Positions 30,866 to 39,497 of a stretch of DNA of 46,261 nucleotides are shown one piece after another. The position numbers and the translations under genes are program-made. The stretch's first letter is position 1; each line of letters begins with the position of its first letter. The DNA is taken from NCBI GenBank assembly GCA_028703305.1, contig JAQVNC010000005.1:1-46261 (forward strand). Direction: 5' to 3'. This stretch comes from Patescibacteria group bacterium. Lineage in GTDB: Bacteria; Patescibacteriota; Patescibacteriia; Patescibacteriales; GWC2-42-12. The notes under the pieces are model-generated. The model was not told where the DNA came from, searched no databases, and saw only the letters and a program-made list of their open reading frames with translations.

Positions 30866-32335
30866 ATGACCATAAACCAAGTCATAAACAACTTTAAGGA
30901 ACATAACCCTAAAACTGATACCACTATGATTCAGCTGGCTTATGATTTTGCCGTTAAGGCCCATACCGGCCAAAAAAGAAAAAGCGGCGAACCCTATATC
31001 CAGCACTGCCTGCACACGGCCTTTGTCTTAGTCCAGATAAAAGCCGATCTGGAAGCCATTATCGCCGGACTTTTGCACGACATCCCCGAAGACACCGAAT
31101 ACACTTTAGCGGACATTGAAAAAAATTTCGGCAAAGAAATAGCCGATCTGGTTGAAGGCATAACTAAATTAAGCAAAATAAAATACCGCGGCATTGAGCG
31201 CTACCGCGAAAGTTTGCGCAAAATGTTTTTAGCCATGGCGCAAGACCTAAGGGTTATTTTAATTAAATTCGCGGACCGCTTGCATAACCTAAGGACATTG
31301 GAATCACTACCTTTGGAAAAACGCCAGCGCATCGCCCGCGAAACTTTGGAAATTTACGCGCCGATCGCCGGCCTTTTAGGCATCTGGCGGTTAAAATGGC
31401 AGATGGAAGATATCTGCTTTAAGCATCTTTACCCGGAAGACTATAAAAAGCTGGCTTATAAATACGAAGTGGAAAAAAGATTTGAGCATAACCAATACAT
31501 CCAAAAAGTAAAAAACATGCTGGGCGCCAAACTTAAAGAAGCGAAAATCCCCTTCCATCTTACCAGCCGATTTAAGCACCTCTACAGCATTTATTTAAAA
31601 TTACAAAAAAAAGAAAGGAAGTTTGACGAAATTTACGATGTTTTCGCCTTACGTATTATCGTGCCTGATATTGCCGATTGCTATAAAACTTTAGGCATTG
31701 TTCATTCTCTGTGGCGGCCCAACCCGGAAAGATTTAAAGATTATATTGCTGTGCCAAAGCCTAACGGCTATCAAGCTCTCCATACTACGGTCTACGGCCC
31801 GGAAGGCAAATCCACCGAATTTCAAATCCGAACCGAAGCCATGGATGATATCGCCAAATACGGCATCGCCGACCATTGGTCTTATAAAATGAGCGGCGGC
31901 CATAGCCGTGACTCAAAAAAACAGCCGGTCTGGGTAAAAGAAGTTTTAAACATTCAAAAGGAAACCGAAAACACACATGATTTTATCAAGCAAATAAAAT
32001 TTGACGTCTTTCATGACCGTATTTTTGTCTTTACGCCTAAAGGCGATGTCTTTGACTTGCCGGAAGGATCCACGCCGATTGATTTTGCTTATTATGTCCA
32101 TTCGGATATCGGCAACCAAGCGACCGGCGCCATGGTTAATGATAAAATCACGACGTTAGACCAAGAATTGAAAAACGGAGACTTGGTGGAAATAATCACG
32201 GATAAAAAACGCAAAGGCCCGAGCCGAGACTGGCTTAAATTCGTTAAAACCGCTACGGCCAGAAATAAAATCAAGCAAAATTTAAAAAGCTCCATGATGG
32301 ATAATCTTAAAAAATTCATTCCGAATATAAAATAA
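30866..32335 (+). CDS. Rel/SpoT-family (p)ppGpp synthetase/hydrolase without ACT domain
   Basis: The HD hydrolase domain (residues about 20-180) carries HCLHTA, LLHDIPEDTEYT and FADRLHNLRT. The synthetase domain (about 230-350) carries FKHLYSIYLKLQ, DVFALRIIV and NGYQALHTTVYGP. A TGS domain (about 400-460, DRIFVFTPKGDVFDLPEGST) follows and the protein ends at 489 aa, so the usual helical, zinc-finger and ACT parts are missing. It should make and degrade (p)ppGpp in response to starvation. An overlapping ATG at 30848 is in another frame and gives only a 16-codon ORF. Confidence 0.93.
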   Translation: MTINQVINNFKEHNPKTDTTMIQLAYDFAVKAHTGQKRKSGEPYIQHCLHTAFVLVQIKADLEAIIAGLLHDIPEDTEYTLADIEKNFGKEIADLVEGITKLSKIKYRGIERYRESLRKMFLAMAQDLRVILIKFADRLHNLRTLESLPLEKRQRIARETLEIYAPIAGLLGIWRLKWQMEDICFKHLYPEDYKKLAYKYEVEKRFEHNQYIQKVKNMLGAKLKEAKIPFHLTSRFKHLYSIYLKLQKKERKFDEIYDVFALRIIVPDIADCYKTLGIVHSLWRPNPERFKDYIAVPKPNGYQALHTTVYGPEGKSTEFQIRTEAMDDIAKYGIADHWSYKMSGGHSRDSKKQPVWVKEVLNIQKETENTHDFIKQIKFDVFHDRIFVFTPKGDVFDLPEGSTPIDFAYYVHSDIGNQATGAMVNDKITTLDQELKNGDLVEIITDKKRKGPSRDWLKFVKTATARNKIKQNLKSSMMDNLKKFIPNIK

Positions 32336-32344
32336 GATTATTAT

Positions 32345-32379
32345 TAAAAAACAGCCCCGAAAATTCGGAGCTGTTTTTT
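32345..32379. terminator. Bidirectional terminator between rel and yqeY
   Basis: AAAAAACAGCCCCGA-AAAT-TCGGAGCTGTTTTTT has A and T tracts on both flanks, so it can end the plus-strand rel transcript and the minus-strand yqeY transcript. Confidence 0.88.
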
Positions 32380-32389
32380 ATATCTCAAT

Positions 32390-32839
32390 TTATTTCTCCA
32401 ATAATTTTTTTACTATCTCGCCGACTTTCGCGCCATCGGTTTTGCCTTTGACTTTAGCCATTGTCTGGCCCATGATTTTACCGAAATCAGCAGCGCCCGC
32501 CGCCATTACTTCCCGGACAACTTTTTCCAATTCTTCGTCCGACATCTGCTCGGGCATATATTTCTCCAATACCTTTATCTCGGCATTCTCTTTTTCCGCC
32601 AATTCTTGCCGGCCGCCCGCTAAATAAGCTTCCGCCGAGTCGCGGCGCTTTTTTATTTCGCTCGCCACAACTTCCAGAGCTTGCTCGTCGGATAACTCTG
32701 CCACACCGTCTTTTCTTAAAGTAATTTCTTTATTGCGCGTAGCCGCGATTAGCATCCGTAAAACGGATAACGTTTCAACATCCTTAGCCTTCATGGCTTC
32801 TTTCAGATCATTATTTATTTTTTCCAGCAATTTATTCAT
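32390..32839 (-). CDS. GatB/YqeY domain protein
   Basis: The 149-aa protein matches the YqeY family: an N-terminal all-helical domain starting LLEKINNDLKEAMKAKD with VLRMLIAATRNKEI, followed by the small GatB-tail-like domain with KIMGQTMAKVKGKTDGAKV. The C-terminal half is the tRNA-contacting tail of amidotransferase GatB. The free family is often next to rpsU, as here. Its exact role is unsettled; a link to tRNA handling is the usual proposal. Confidence 0.93.
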   Translation of the reverse strand: MNKLLEKINNDLKEAMKAKDVETLSVLRMLIAATRNKEITLRKDGVAELSDEQALEVVASEIKKRRDSAEAYLAGGRQELAEKENAEIKVLEKYMPEQMSDEELEKVVREVMAAGAADFGKIMGQTMAKVKGKTDGAKVGEIVKKLLEK

Positions 32840-32874
32840 ACTTTATATATTATACTTTATACTTGATACTTCTC

Positions 32875-33111
32875 CTACCAGCGCTTTCTCGGCTCTTCTT
32901 CAAGCTTACCGATCTTCTTCAAATATTCTCGTTTTGATTTTAACTTCATGCCGACTAGCGCGCGTTTTTTCTGCTGGGTTTTATTTATTTTCGGCTGAAC
33001 ATGTTGAATCTGGCGGGCCAAATATAATTTGCCGCTTTGTTGGAGTTTCTTATTGAATCTTCTTAAGAAACTCTCAAAACTTTCTCCTTTTTTTCTTTTA
33101 AATTCTGCCAT
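32875..33111 (-). CDS. rpsU: Ribosomal protein bS21
   Basis: Small basic protein of the 30S platform near the anti-Shine-Dalgarno region. The FKRKKGESFESFLRRFNKKLQ start and a Lys/Arg-rich continuation ending PRKRW match the family; 78 aa is slightly long. It follows GAGGTGGACTT, a good Shine-Dalgarno sequence, 47 bases after hisS. yqeY follows. Confidence 0.93.
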   Translation of the reverse strand: MAEFKRKKGESFESFLRRFNKKLQQSGKLYLARQIQHVQPKINKTQQKKRALVGMKLKSKREYLKKIGKLEEEPRKRW

Positions 33112-33158
33112 AAGTCCACCTCGCTTTCTATTCGTATGTAATTACATTATTGGTTTGC

Positions 33159-34541
33159 CTATATTTTCTTCGACGGGCTGCCCAGCCTTTTTTCAATTTC
33201 CGCCACAACCTTTTTATAATCAACTATTTCCTGAATGCCTGATTCCATGTCGCGAATTAAAATCGTGCCGTCCATAATTTCTTTTTGCCCCAAAATCAAA
33301 GTATATTTTACTCCGGCCTGATTAGCTAATTCAAGCTGGCTCTTTAAATTGTCCTTGGTAAAAGCCTGGCGCACTTTAAAGCCGTTTTTTCTTAGCTCTT
33401 CAAATAAAACCATTATTTTTCTTCTAGCCGGATCGCCTAAATGGGCTAAAAACAAATCGCCTTTTTCTTCGTCTTTTAAAGGTATATTTTTTTCTTTTAT
33501 TTTTAAAATCACCCTTTCTATGCCAATGCCGAAACCGCAAGCCGGAGTCGGCCGCCCGCCCATATATTCAACTAGACCGTCATAGCGCCCGCCGCCGCCT
33601 AAGGCATTCTGCCGCGACTGCTCTTCCGGCTTGCCCTCCGTAGCCTCGGCGGAGGAGGGCCAAATTTCAAAAACTGTCCGATTATAATAATCCAAACCCC
33701 TGACTAAAGTCGGATTTAAATTATAAGGTATGTTTAACTCATCCAAATATTCCAAAACTTTTATAAAATGATTGCGGCAGTCTTCGCATAAACTATCAAC
33801 TATCTGCGGCGCGTCAGCGGCGATTTCCTGGCACTGCTTTTCTTTGCAATCTAAAAGGCGCAGAGGATTTTTCGCCAATCTTTTTTTGCAATCGTTGCAT
33901 AATTTAGTCCGGCGTCCGCGCTCTTTGTAAAAATTTTCCAGCTTAACCAAATATTCTTTGCGACATGAAGCGCAACCGACGCTGTTTATCTGCGTCATGA
34001 CCTCAAGCTGCAATTCGCGGAAAAAATAATAAGTTATGGCGATAAGCTCGGCATCGGCGACCGGGCTGGCGTCTCCGATACTCTCTAAGTTAAACTGGCT
34101 AAACTGGCGGAAGCGGCCGGCCTGCGGTTTATCATGCCTAAAGACCGGCCCAAGCCAAAATAGCTTTACCGGCTGAGGCAGGTTAAACATGCCGTGTTCA
34201 ATATATGACCTGATGATTCCCGGCGTGGCTTCCGGCCTAAGGGCAATCTTTTCTCCATTTTTATCAATAAAAGAAAACATTTCCTTAACAACAATATCCG
34301 AACTGCGGCCGCTGGAGCGCTCATACAGTTCCAAATTTTCTAAAACCGGCGTGTCCATCCGCTTAAAGCCATAAGATCTTGAAAGCTCGGTTGCTTTTTT
34401 AATAATCAAATTCCAATATTTATATTCATCCGGCAGGATATCTTTCATGCCTCTTAAGCGAGAGATAAACCTAACTCTTCTGGCCCTAGAAGCTTTTTCC
34501 TCGGCTTCTTTATTGTCTTTTTTCTTGAAAATTTTTGGCAT
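33159..34541 (-). CDS. hisS: Histidyl-tRNA synthetase, with a repeat-derived insertion
   Basis: Class II synthetase charging tRNA-His. Motif 1 region RGMKDILPDEYKYW, motif 2 FRHDKPQAGRFRQFSQFN, histidine motifs RGLDYYNRTVFEIW and ACGFGIGIERV, and the C-terminal anticodon-binding domain are all present. A Cys-based insertion (CASCRKE ... CNDCKK ... CEDC) resembles that of many bacterial HisRS. Directly after FEIW an extra stretch PSSAEATEGKPEEQS, coded by a palindromic repeat, is inserted before the conserved GGGGRYDGL. An N-terminal basic extension of about 25 residues is also present. Confidence 0.96.
   Translation of the reverse strand: MPKIFKKKDNKEAEEKASRARRVRFISRLRGMKDILPDEYKYWNLIIKKATELSRSYGFKRMDTPVLENLELYERSSGRSSDIVVKEMFSFIDKNGEKIALRPEATPGIIRSYIEHGMFNLPQPVKLFWLGPVFRHDKPQAGRFRQFSQFNLESIGDASPVADAELIAITYYFFRELQLEVMTQINSVGCASCRKEYLVKLENFYKERGRRTKLCNDCKKRLAKNPLRLLDCKEKQCQEIAADAPQIVDSLCEDCRNHFIKVLEYLDELNIPYNLNPTLVRGLDYYNRTVFEIWPSSAEATEGKPEEQSRQNALGGGGRYDGLVEYMGGRPTPACGFGIGIERVILKIKEKNIPLKDEEKGDLFLAHLGDPARRKIMVLFEELRKNGFKVRQAFTKDNLKSQLELANQAGVKYTLILGQKEIMDGTILIRDMESGIQEIVDYKKVVAEIEKRLGSPSKKI
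33632..33659. repeat. Palindromic repeat inserted inside hisS
   Basis: GCCCTCC...GGAGGGC with inner CCTCCG..CGGAGG. It is in frame and coded as SSAEATEG in HisRS. It resembles the small GC-rich palindromes between genes in this window. Confidence 0.75.
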
Positions 34542-34549
34542 AATGTATT

Positions 34550-34695
34550 TAAATTATAAATTCTAATATCTAAGCTCTAAACAAATCCAAAATTCAAAAT
34601 ACAAATGTTTTAAACAAATGCAATTGATATTGGTTTTGAATTTAGAATTTTGAGCATTAGAATTTGTTTAGGATTTAGAATTTAGATATTATAAT
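34550..34695. repeat. AT-rich imperfect inverted repeat between hisS and lepB
   Basis: AATTCTAATATCTAAGCTCTAAACAAATCC on the left is loosely inverted as GGATTTAGAATTTAGATATTATAATT on the right, around internal AATTCAAAAT/ATTTTGAGC blocks. No ORF is present. It looks like a decayed miniature element or AT-rich hairpin. Confidence 0.5.
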
Positions 34696-35259
34696 TTAAT
34701 AGCTATACTGTGGCGCTGAAAAAACATCAATTCTATTAAACGGCCAGCCGCGAAGCAAGACTCGGCCGGTAATTAATTTTTTATCCACCGGGCCGAAACT
34801 TCTGGAATCTTTTGACGCGTTTCTGTTATCGCCCAAGACATAATATTCGCTATCGCTTAAAGCTGTAGTTTCTTCATTTAAGCCATAGGTTTTATCGCCT
34901 GAATTTAAATACGGCTCATCCAGCTTTACGCCCAAAGGATTCTCTTTATTATAAACATAAACGAACCCGTCCTTAATTTGAACTTTTTCTCCGGGCAAGC
35001 CGATAACTCTTTTTATAAAATATTCTTCCGGATTTCTAGGATAGCGGAAAACAATTATGTCGCCCCGCGCCGGCTCATGAAAACGATAGCTGATTTCATC
35101 AATTATTAAATATTCTTTATCATAAAAATTAGGCTCCATTGAGGCGCCTTTAACATAAAACGGCTGAATTAAATAATATCTGACGGGAATAATAATGGCC
35201 AAAGAAATCACCACTACCTTAATTAATTCAAGAACATAACTAAAAAAATTTTTTACCAT
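34696..35259 (-). CDS. lepB: Signal peptidase I
   Basis: An N-terminal membrane segment (about residues 7-28) is followed by the catalytic Ser in GASMEPNF and the catalytic Lys in YFIKRVIGLPGE. The box YVLGDNRNASKDSRSFG, also typical, comes near the end. Length 187 aa matches Gram-positive-like SipS enzymes. It cleaves signal peptides of exported proteins on the outer face of the membrane, which suits the many secreted surface proteins of this window. It is divergent from the LCP gene. Confidence 0.96.
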   Translation of the reverse strand: MVKNFFSYVLELIKVVVISLAIIIPVRYYLIQPFYVKGASMEPNFYDKEYLIIDEISYRFHEPARGDIIVFRYPRNPEEYFIKRVIGLPGEKVQIKDGFVYVYNKENPLGVKLDEPYLNSGDKTYGLNEETTALSDSEYYVLGDNRNASKDSRSFGPVDKKLITGRVLLRGWPFNRIDVFSAPQYSY

Positions 35260-35321
35260 AAAAAATTGCTTATCTGATAATAAATAAGTCTATAGCATAA
35301 CTAATATTTTGTCTACCCATT

Positions 35322-35350
35322 ATTATAACAGCTTGTTGTTAAAAAGACAA
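35322..35350 (-). promoter_or_regulatory. Promoter of lepB
   Basis: Minus-strand TTGTCT, 17-base spacer, TATAAT, about 60 bases before the lepB ATG. Confidence 0.72.
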
Positions 35351-35419
35351 ACCTATATTAACAGGGTTGACATAATCGGGGAAAAAGATAATAATAGATG
35401 CGGCAACAAATCAGCTTGG

Positions 35420-35448
35420 TTGTCAAAACTCATAAACAAATATATAAT
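35420..35448 (+). promoter_or_regulatory. Promoter of the LCP gene
   Basis: TTGTCA, 17-base spacer, TATAAT. The start would be near 35455, so the ATG at 35472 has a short untranslated leader without Shine-Dalgarno sequence. A second possible promoter (TTGACA near 35389) lies further upstream. Confidence 0.75.
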
Positions 35449-35471
35449 TATTAAGTAGCAAATATATTATT

Positions 35472-36965
35472 ATGGATAAAAAAATAAATTTATTAAATTC
35501 AGAATCAATTCAACCAGAAATCATCGGTAGGCCGGCAAAAAATCCAAGCAAAAAAGCCGGCGCCGGAAAATTTAAACCCCTCGGGTTTATTTTAATTTTT
35601 TTCTTGGTTGTTTATGTAATTTTCGCTTTTAATAAATCATCAAACAACGAATCATCTTCCTGGTTTTATAATCTGCCGATTATAAGCCAAATTAAGCATT
35701 TGGTGGAAAGCGCTGACACTAAACTAAAGGGCGAAGAAAGCGATCGGATAAATATCCTGCTTTTAGGCATCGGCGGGAAGAACCATGACGGCGGACTTCT
35801 GACCGACACTATAATTTTGGCCAGCTTAAAGCCGAGTGAAAAAAAATTATCTTTGCTGTCTATCCCCCGCGACATGGCCGTGCCGATTGAAAATATGGGT
35901 TGGCGAAAAATTAATAGCGTTAACGCTTACGCCGAAATGAAAACTCCCGGCTCCGGCGGTTTGGCGGTCAGTCAAACCATAAGCGATCTTTTTCAAATAC
36001 CGGTTGATTATTATCTAACCGTGGATTTCGCCGGCTTTGAAAAAATTATTGACGACCTGGGCGGCGTGAAAGTTAATGTGGAAAATACTTTTGACGACTA
36101 TAAATACCCGATTTTAGGATCGGAAGACGCGTCCTGGGATCAAAGATGGGAGCATTTGCATATTGAAAAAGGAGAACAAACCATGGATGGCGCCTTGGCT
36201 TTAAAATATGTCCGCTCCAGGCATGCTTTGGGCGTAGAAGGCTCTGATTTCGCGCGCTCGCGCCGCCAGCAAAAAGTCTTGGAAGCGGTTAAAGAAAAAG
36301 TAATGTCGCTTAATGTTTTATTTAAGCCTAGCATGATTTCCAAGATAATTTCCGACATTAGTGAAAATTACAGCTCTAATTTAAAAATTTGGGAGATTGT
36401 TAAGCTGTGGGGGCTTGGCAAAGATATAAAAAGCGAAAACATAGCGACTCGCGTGCTTGATAATAGCCCGAGCGGCCTCTTGGTTGATACGGTCGGACTG
36501 GATGGCGCCTATCTTTTAAGCCCCAGAAGCGGCGACTTTTCGGAAATAAAATATTTGGTTAACAATATTTTTGCCGACGCGCCGGCCGACGATAAACAAA
36601 AAGTAAAAAAGGAAGTTGCTACCGTTGAAGTTAGAAACGGCACCTGGTTAAACGGGCTGGCCAATAAAGCGGCTTTGGATTTGGAAAAATACGGCTTTGA
36701 AATAGTGCGCGTCGGCAATAGCAGCCAGAAAAATTTCCAAAAATCGGTTATTTACGACCTAACCTATGGCGAGAAAATTCAAGCCTTAACGGTTCTAAAA
36801 AACAGGACTAATGCCGATGTTGCTTTAGGCATGCCGCAATGGCTGATAGATGATATGGCCAAAGAGCTCTCGGGCGTTGCTAATCCGATACAACCGGACT
36901 TTATTTTAATGCTGGGCCAAGACGCGGACGCGACAAAATCAGGAACGGCCAATACGGAACAATAG
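35472..36965 (+). CDS. LytR-CpsA-Psr family cell-wall glycopolymer ligase
   Basis: A cytoplasmic tail and one membrane segment (about residues 36-54) are followed by the LCP domain: INILLLGIGGKNHDG, LTDTIILASL, LLSIPRDMAVPI and ALKYVRSRHALG, whose Asp and Arg residues bind the pyrophosphate lipid. A LytR_C domain (about 375-450, VEVRNGTWLNGLANKAA) follows. Family members transfer teichoic-acid-like or capsular polymers onto peptidoglycan or proteins. 497 aa is within the family range. Confidence 0.93.
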   Translation: MDKKINLLNSESIQPEIIGRPAKNPSKKAGAGKFKPLGFILIFFLVVYVIFAFNKSSNNESSSWFYNLPIISQIKHLVESADTKLKGEESDRINILLLGIGGKNHDGGLLTDTIILASLKPSEKKLSLLSIPRDMAVPIENMGWRKINSVNAYAEMKTPGSGGLAVSQTISDLFQIPVDYYLTVDFAGFEKIIDDLGGVKVNVENTFDDYKYPILGSEDASWDQRWEHLHIEKGEQTMDGALALKYVRSRHALGVEGSDFARSRRQQKVLEAVKEKVMSLNVLFKPSMISKIISDISENYSSNLKIWEIVKLWGLGKDIKSENIATRVLDNSPSGLLVDTVGLDGAYLLSPRSGDFSEIKYLVNNIFADAPADDKQKVKKEVATVEVRNGTWLNGLANKAALDLEKYGFEIVRVGNSSQKNFQKSVIYDLTYGEKIQALTVLKNRTNADVALGMPQWLIDDMAKELSGVANPIQPDFILMLGQDADATKSGTANTEQ

Positions 36966-36968
36966 AAC

Positions 36969-37007
36969 TGTCATTGCGAGGAGCTTAAGCGACGAAGCAA
37001 TCTCACA
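36969..37007. repeat. Dispersed repeat (ATTGCGAGGAGC...GAAGCAATCT)
   Basis: TGTCATTGCGAGGAGCTTAAGCGACGAAGCAATCTCAC, just after the LCP stop. Inverted relative to the copy at 18450. Confidence 0.85.
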
Positions 37008-37070
37008 AACAATTTAATGAAATAAACCTTTCTTGCTGGAATAATCTATTAATTTAACAAATAGTACGTT

Positions 37071-37109
37071 AGATTGCCGCGCTCCCTTCGGTCGCTCGCA
37101 ATGACAAAC
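37071..37109. repeat. Dispersed repeat, variant copy
   Basis: AGATTGCCGCGCTCCCTTCGGTCGCTCGCAATGACAAAC, inverted relative to the copy at 36969, about 60 bases away. The ORF track of der starts inside this repeat. Confidence 0.8.
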
Positions 37110-37118
37110 ATAATTTTT

Positions 37119-38552
37119 ATGCCTGAAACGGAAAAAAAAGAAAACCAGCTTCCTTTAGTCGTTATCTTCGGCCGGGCTAATGTTGGCAAATCAACTTTAT
37201 TTAATTGCTTAACCGAAAAACGGCAGGCTCTGATTTCCAATATCGCCGGCACTACCAGAGATTCTAACCTGGGCCAAGTTTTTTGGCTCGGCCGCCATCT
37301 TGAGCTGGTGGATACCGGCGGCATCATTGATTTGAAGCATTTATCCAAAAAAGGCTCCTCGGCCGACAAAATTGACGACCAAGTGCAAAGGCAAGCCAGC
37401 CAATATTTAAGAAAAGCCGACTTGGTCATATTTTTAGTTGATAACAAAACCGGCTTGCTGCCCCAAGACAAAGAGATGGCGCTTTTAATTAAAAAAAACG
37501 TTAAGGCTGATAAAATCCTTTTAACGGTTAATAAAGTTGACGCGCCTCGCGATCGCCTGAAAATTTCCGAATTCTATAAATTATCATTCGGCGAACCTTA
37601 TCCGATTTCCGCGGCCAACGGCTCGGGCACCGGCGACTTGCTTGATATTATTATTGAAAAATTAAAATTCGCGGACGAGGAAACCGAAGATATTGGCGAA
37701 AAAGAAAACCGGGAGCTTGAAATAAAAACGGCTGAAAAAAATTTAATTAAAATCTGCATTATCGGCAAGCCTAACGTTGGAAAATCCAGCCTCTTAAATT
37801 CAATTTTAGGCTATGAGCGGGTAATTGTGAGCCCCTTGCCTCATACCACCAGAGAACCCCAGCACACAAAAATAATTTATAAAGGCCGGCCTATATTATT
37901 AATTGATACGGCCGGCATAAGTAAAAAAGGCGCGAAAACCAAAGGCTTGGAAAAATTCGGCATTGCCAAATCATTAAACGCTTTGTCCAAAAGCGATGTG
38001 GCCTTAATGACGCTTGATATTAGCGAGGAGATTACCCATCAAGACGCTAAATTAATTGAAGAAATAGTTGAGGCTCAAAAAAGTTTTATTTTTGTCGCCA
38101 ATAAATGGGATAAAGTTGAAACGCGAGACACAAAAAAATACACCGATTATCTTTATGGAAAATTGCCGTTCGCCCGCTTCGCGCCCATCCAATTCACCTC
38201 GGCCAAAACCGGAGAAAAAATTAAAAAAATCCTGGACTTGGCGTTGCAGATAGCCGAAGAAAGAAAACTTCAGCTAAGCGATTCCCAGCTGTCCCATTTT
38301 CTTTCGCGCATTGTTAAAATCCACCGGCCGGCCAAAGGCAAAGGCGTGCGCCACCCAAAAATAAGGGAATTCACTCAAACTCAAGCCAACCCGCCAAAAT
38401 TTGAAATGAAAATTGGCGCTAAAGAAGATCTGCATTTCTCCTACCTGCGCTTTATTGAAAACCGCTTGCGCGAAACTTATGGCTTCCTGGGTACGCCGCT
38501 ATCAGTTATTGTAGCCAAAAAGAAACGCGTTCACGGCCAACACAGTGATTAA
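37119..38552 (+). CDS. der: Ribosome assembly GTPase Der (EngA)
   Basis: Two tandem GTPase domains: first P-loop GRANVGKST with DTGG and NKVD, second GKPNVGKSS with DTAG and NKWD. The C-terminal KH-like domain (SDSQLSHFLSRIVKIHRPAKGKG) completes the family plan. It acts in 50S subunit assembly. The track start is inside a repeat; ATG 37119 (MPETEKKENQ) gives 477 aa and is preferred. pth follows after 10 bases. Confidence 0.96.
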   Translation: MPETEKKENQLPLVVIFGRANVGKSTLFNCLTEKRQALISNIAGTTRDSNLGQVFWLGRHLELVDTGGIIDLKHLSKKGSSADKIDDQVQRQASQYLRKADLVIFLVDNKTGLLPQDKEMALLIKKNVKADKILLTVNKVDAPRDRLKISEFYKLSFGEPYPISAANGSGTGDLLDIIIEKLKFADEETEDIGEKENRELEIKTAEKNLIKICIIGKPNVGKSSLLNSILGYERVIVSPLPHTTREPQHTKIIYKGRPILLIDTAGISKKGAKTKGLEKFGIAKSLNALSKSDVALMTLDISEEITHQDAKLIEEIVEAQKSFIFVANKWDKVETRDTKKYTDYLYGKLPFARFAPIQFTSAKTGEKIKKILDLALQIAEERKLQLSDSQLSHFLSRIVKIHRPAKGKGVRHPKIREFTQTQANPPKFEMKIGAKEDLHFSYLRFIENRLRETYGFLGTPLSVIVAKKKRVHGQHSD

Positions 38553-38562
38553 AAATAAAAAT

Positions 38563-39111
38563 ATGAATATCGTCGTCGGCCTGGGCAACCCGGGCAAACA
38601 ATATGAAATAACCCGCCATAATGCCGGCTTTATGGCGATTAACGCCTTGGCCAAAGAGCTCGGCCTAGCCTGGTCAGCTAATAAAAAATTTAAAGCTGAA
38701 ATAGCCGAAGGCCAAGGGCTGATTTTAATAAAGCCGCAAACTTTCATGAATAATTCCGGGCAAGCCGCGGCCGCTGTTTTATCATATTACAAATTATTGC
38801 CAAAAAAACTCGGCATTTTAAAAACCGCTGATGCTGATTTATCAAACATCTTAACCGTAATTCATGATGACTTGGATATTGAGCTTGGCAAATATAAAAT
38901 TTCCCTAGATTCCAGGAGCGCCGGACATAACGGCGTCCAGTCTATTATTGATTATCTAAAAACTAAAAATTTTAAACGAATCAGGCTCGGCATCCGCACT
39001 CCGGCGCTGGAAAAAATTCCGGCGGATAAATATGTTTTAGGAAAATTTAACGCCACGGAATTAAAAATAATCCAAGGCCAAATTTCTCAAATAAAAAAAG
39101 AGTTGGCCTAA
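38563..39111 (+). CDS. pth: Peptidyl-tRNA hydrolase
   Basis: Recycles peptidyl-tRNA. VVGLGNPGKQYEITRHNAGF contains the conserved Asn and catalytic His, QTFMNNSGQA follows, and HDDLDIELGKYKI contains the catalytic Asp. The track start is GTG; ATG 38563 (MNIVVGLGNPG) matches the family and gives 182 aa. A 10-residue insertion (LPKKLGILKTADADLSNI) precedes the Asp motif. The stop codon lies within the terminator hairpin of the facing 98-aa gene. Confidence 0.95.
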   Translation: MNIVVGLGNPGKQYEITRHNAGFMAINALAKELGLAWSANKKFKAEIAEGQGLILIKPQTFMNNSGQAAAAVLSYYKLLPKKLGILKTADADLSNILTVIHDDLDIELGKYKISLDSRSAGHNGVQSIIDYLKTKNFKRIRLGIRTPALEKIPADKYVLGKFNATELKIIQGQISQIKKELA

Positions 39112-39119
39112 GCCAACTC
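39093..39119 (-). terminator. Intrinsic terminator of the 98-aa gene, overlapping the pth end
   Basis: Minus-strand GAGTTGGC-TTAG-GCCAACTC followed by TTTTTTT. It overlaps the last codons of pth on the other strand. Confidence 0.88.
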
Positions 39120-39129
39120 CGGCTGAACT

Positions 39130-39426
39130 TCACGCGGACAAGGCCGCCGCTTTGTCTGGAGCGAAATAATAGTAATAACTTCTTGCCTCCCAAAGCAGGC
39201 TTTCGTTATCCGTCACTCCGGCTTTAACCGCGGAAATAATCTTCTCCGCTTCATCCCGGAGACCGCGCTCCAACTTATCATTGCGCGCGGCGGAAAAGTC
39301 CAGGTTTTCCAGATATTTAATGAAAGCCTGCTTTTCCGCTTCATCTAAGGGGCCGTATAGAAAATGGTCTTTCTCTATATCCCCTTCGCCCATCCTGGCG
39401 ACAGGCCTTACTTCCATCGCAAACAT
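39130..39426 (-). CDS. Small soluble protein, 98 aa, unknown function
   Basis: The track starts far upstream inside a structured leader. ATG 39426 follows GGGGAGGGACTGAT and is preferred; the protein begins MFAMEVRPVARMGEGDIEKD. It is mostly helical and charged (EAEKQAFIKYLENLDF, RDEAEKIISAVKAG) and ends with an unusual RSYYYYFAPDKAAAL. No family is recognised. It resembles the 0.7-2.6 kb genes in its strong Shine-Dalgarno sequence, single-gene unit, long leader and own terminator. Confidence 0.75.
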   Translation of the reverse strand: MFAMEVRPVARMGEGDIEKDHFLYGPLDEAEKQAFIKYLENLDFSAARNDKLERGLRDEAEKIISAVKAGVTDNESLLWEARSYYYYFAPDKAAALSA

Positions 39427-39497
39427 ATCAGTCCCTCCCCAACAAGTTAGAATGATCAATTGGTTTTTGTTTAAAAAACTCAGCCGATAACGTTTAA

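Noticed and set aside
30848-30895. Short ORF from the ATG at 30848 before rel as a leader peptide
   Set aside because: It overlaps the rel start in another frame and has no amino-acid run or terminator hairpin.
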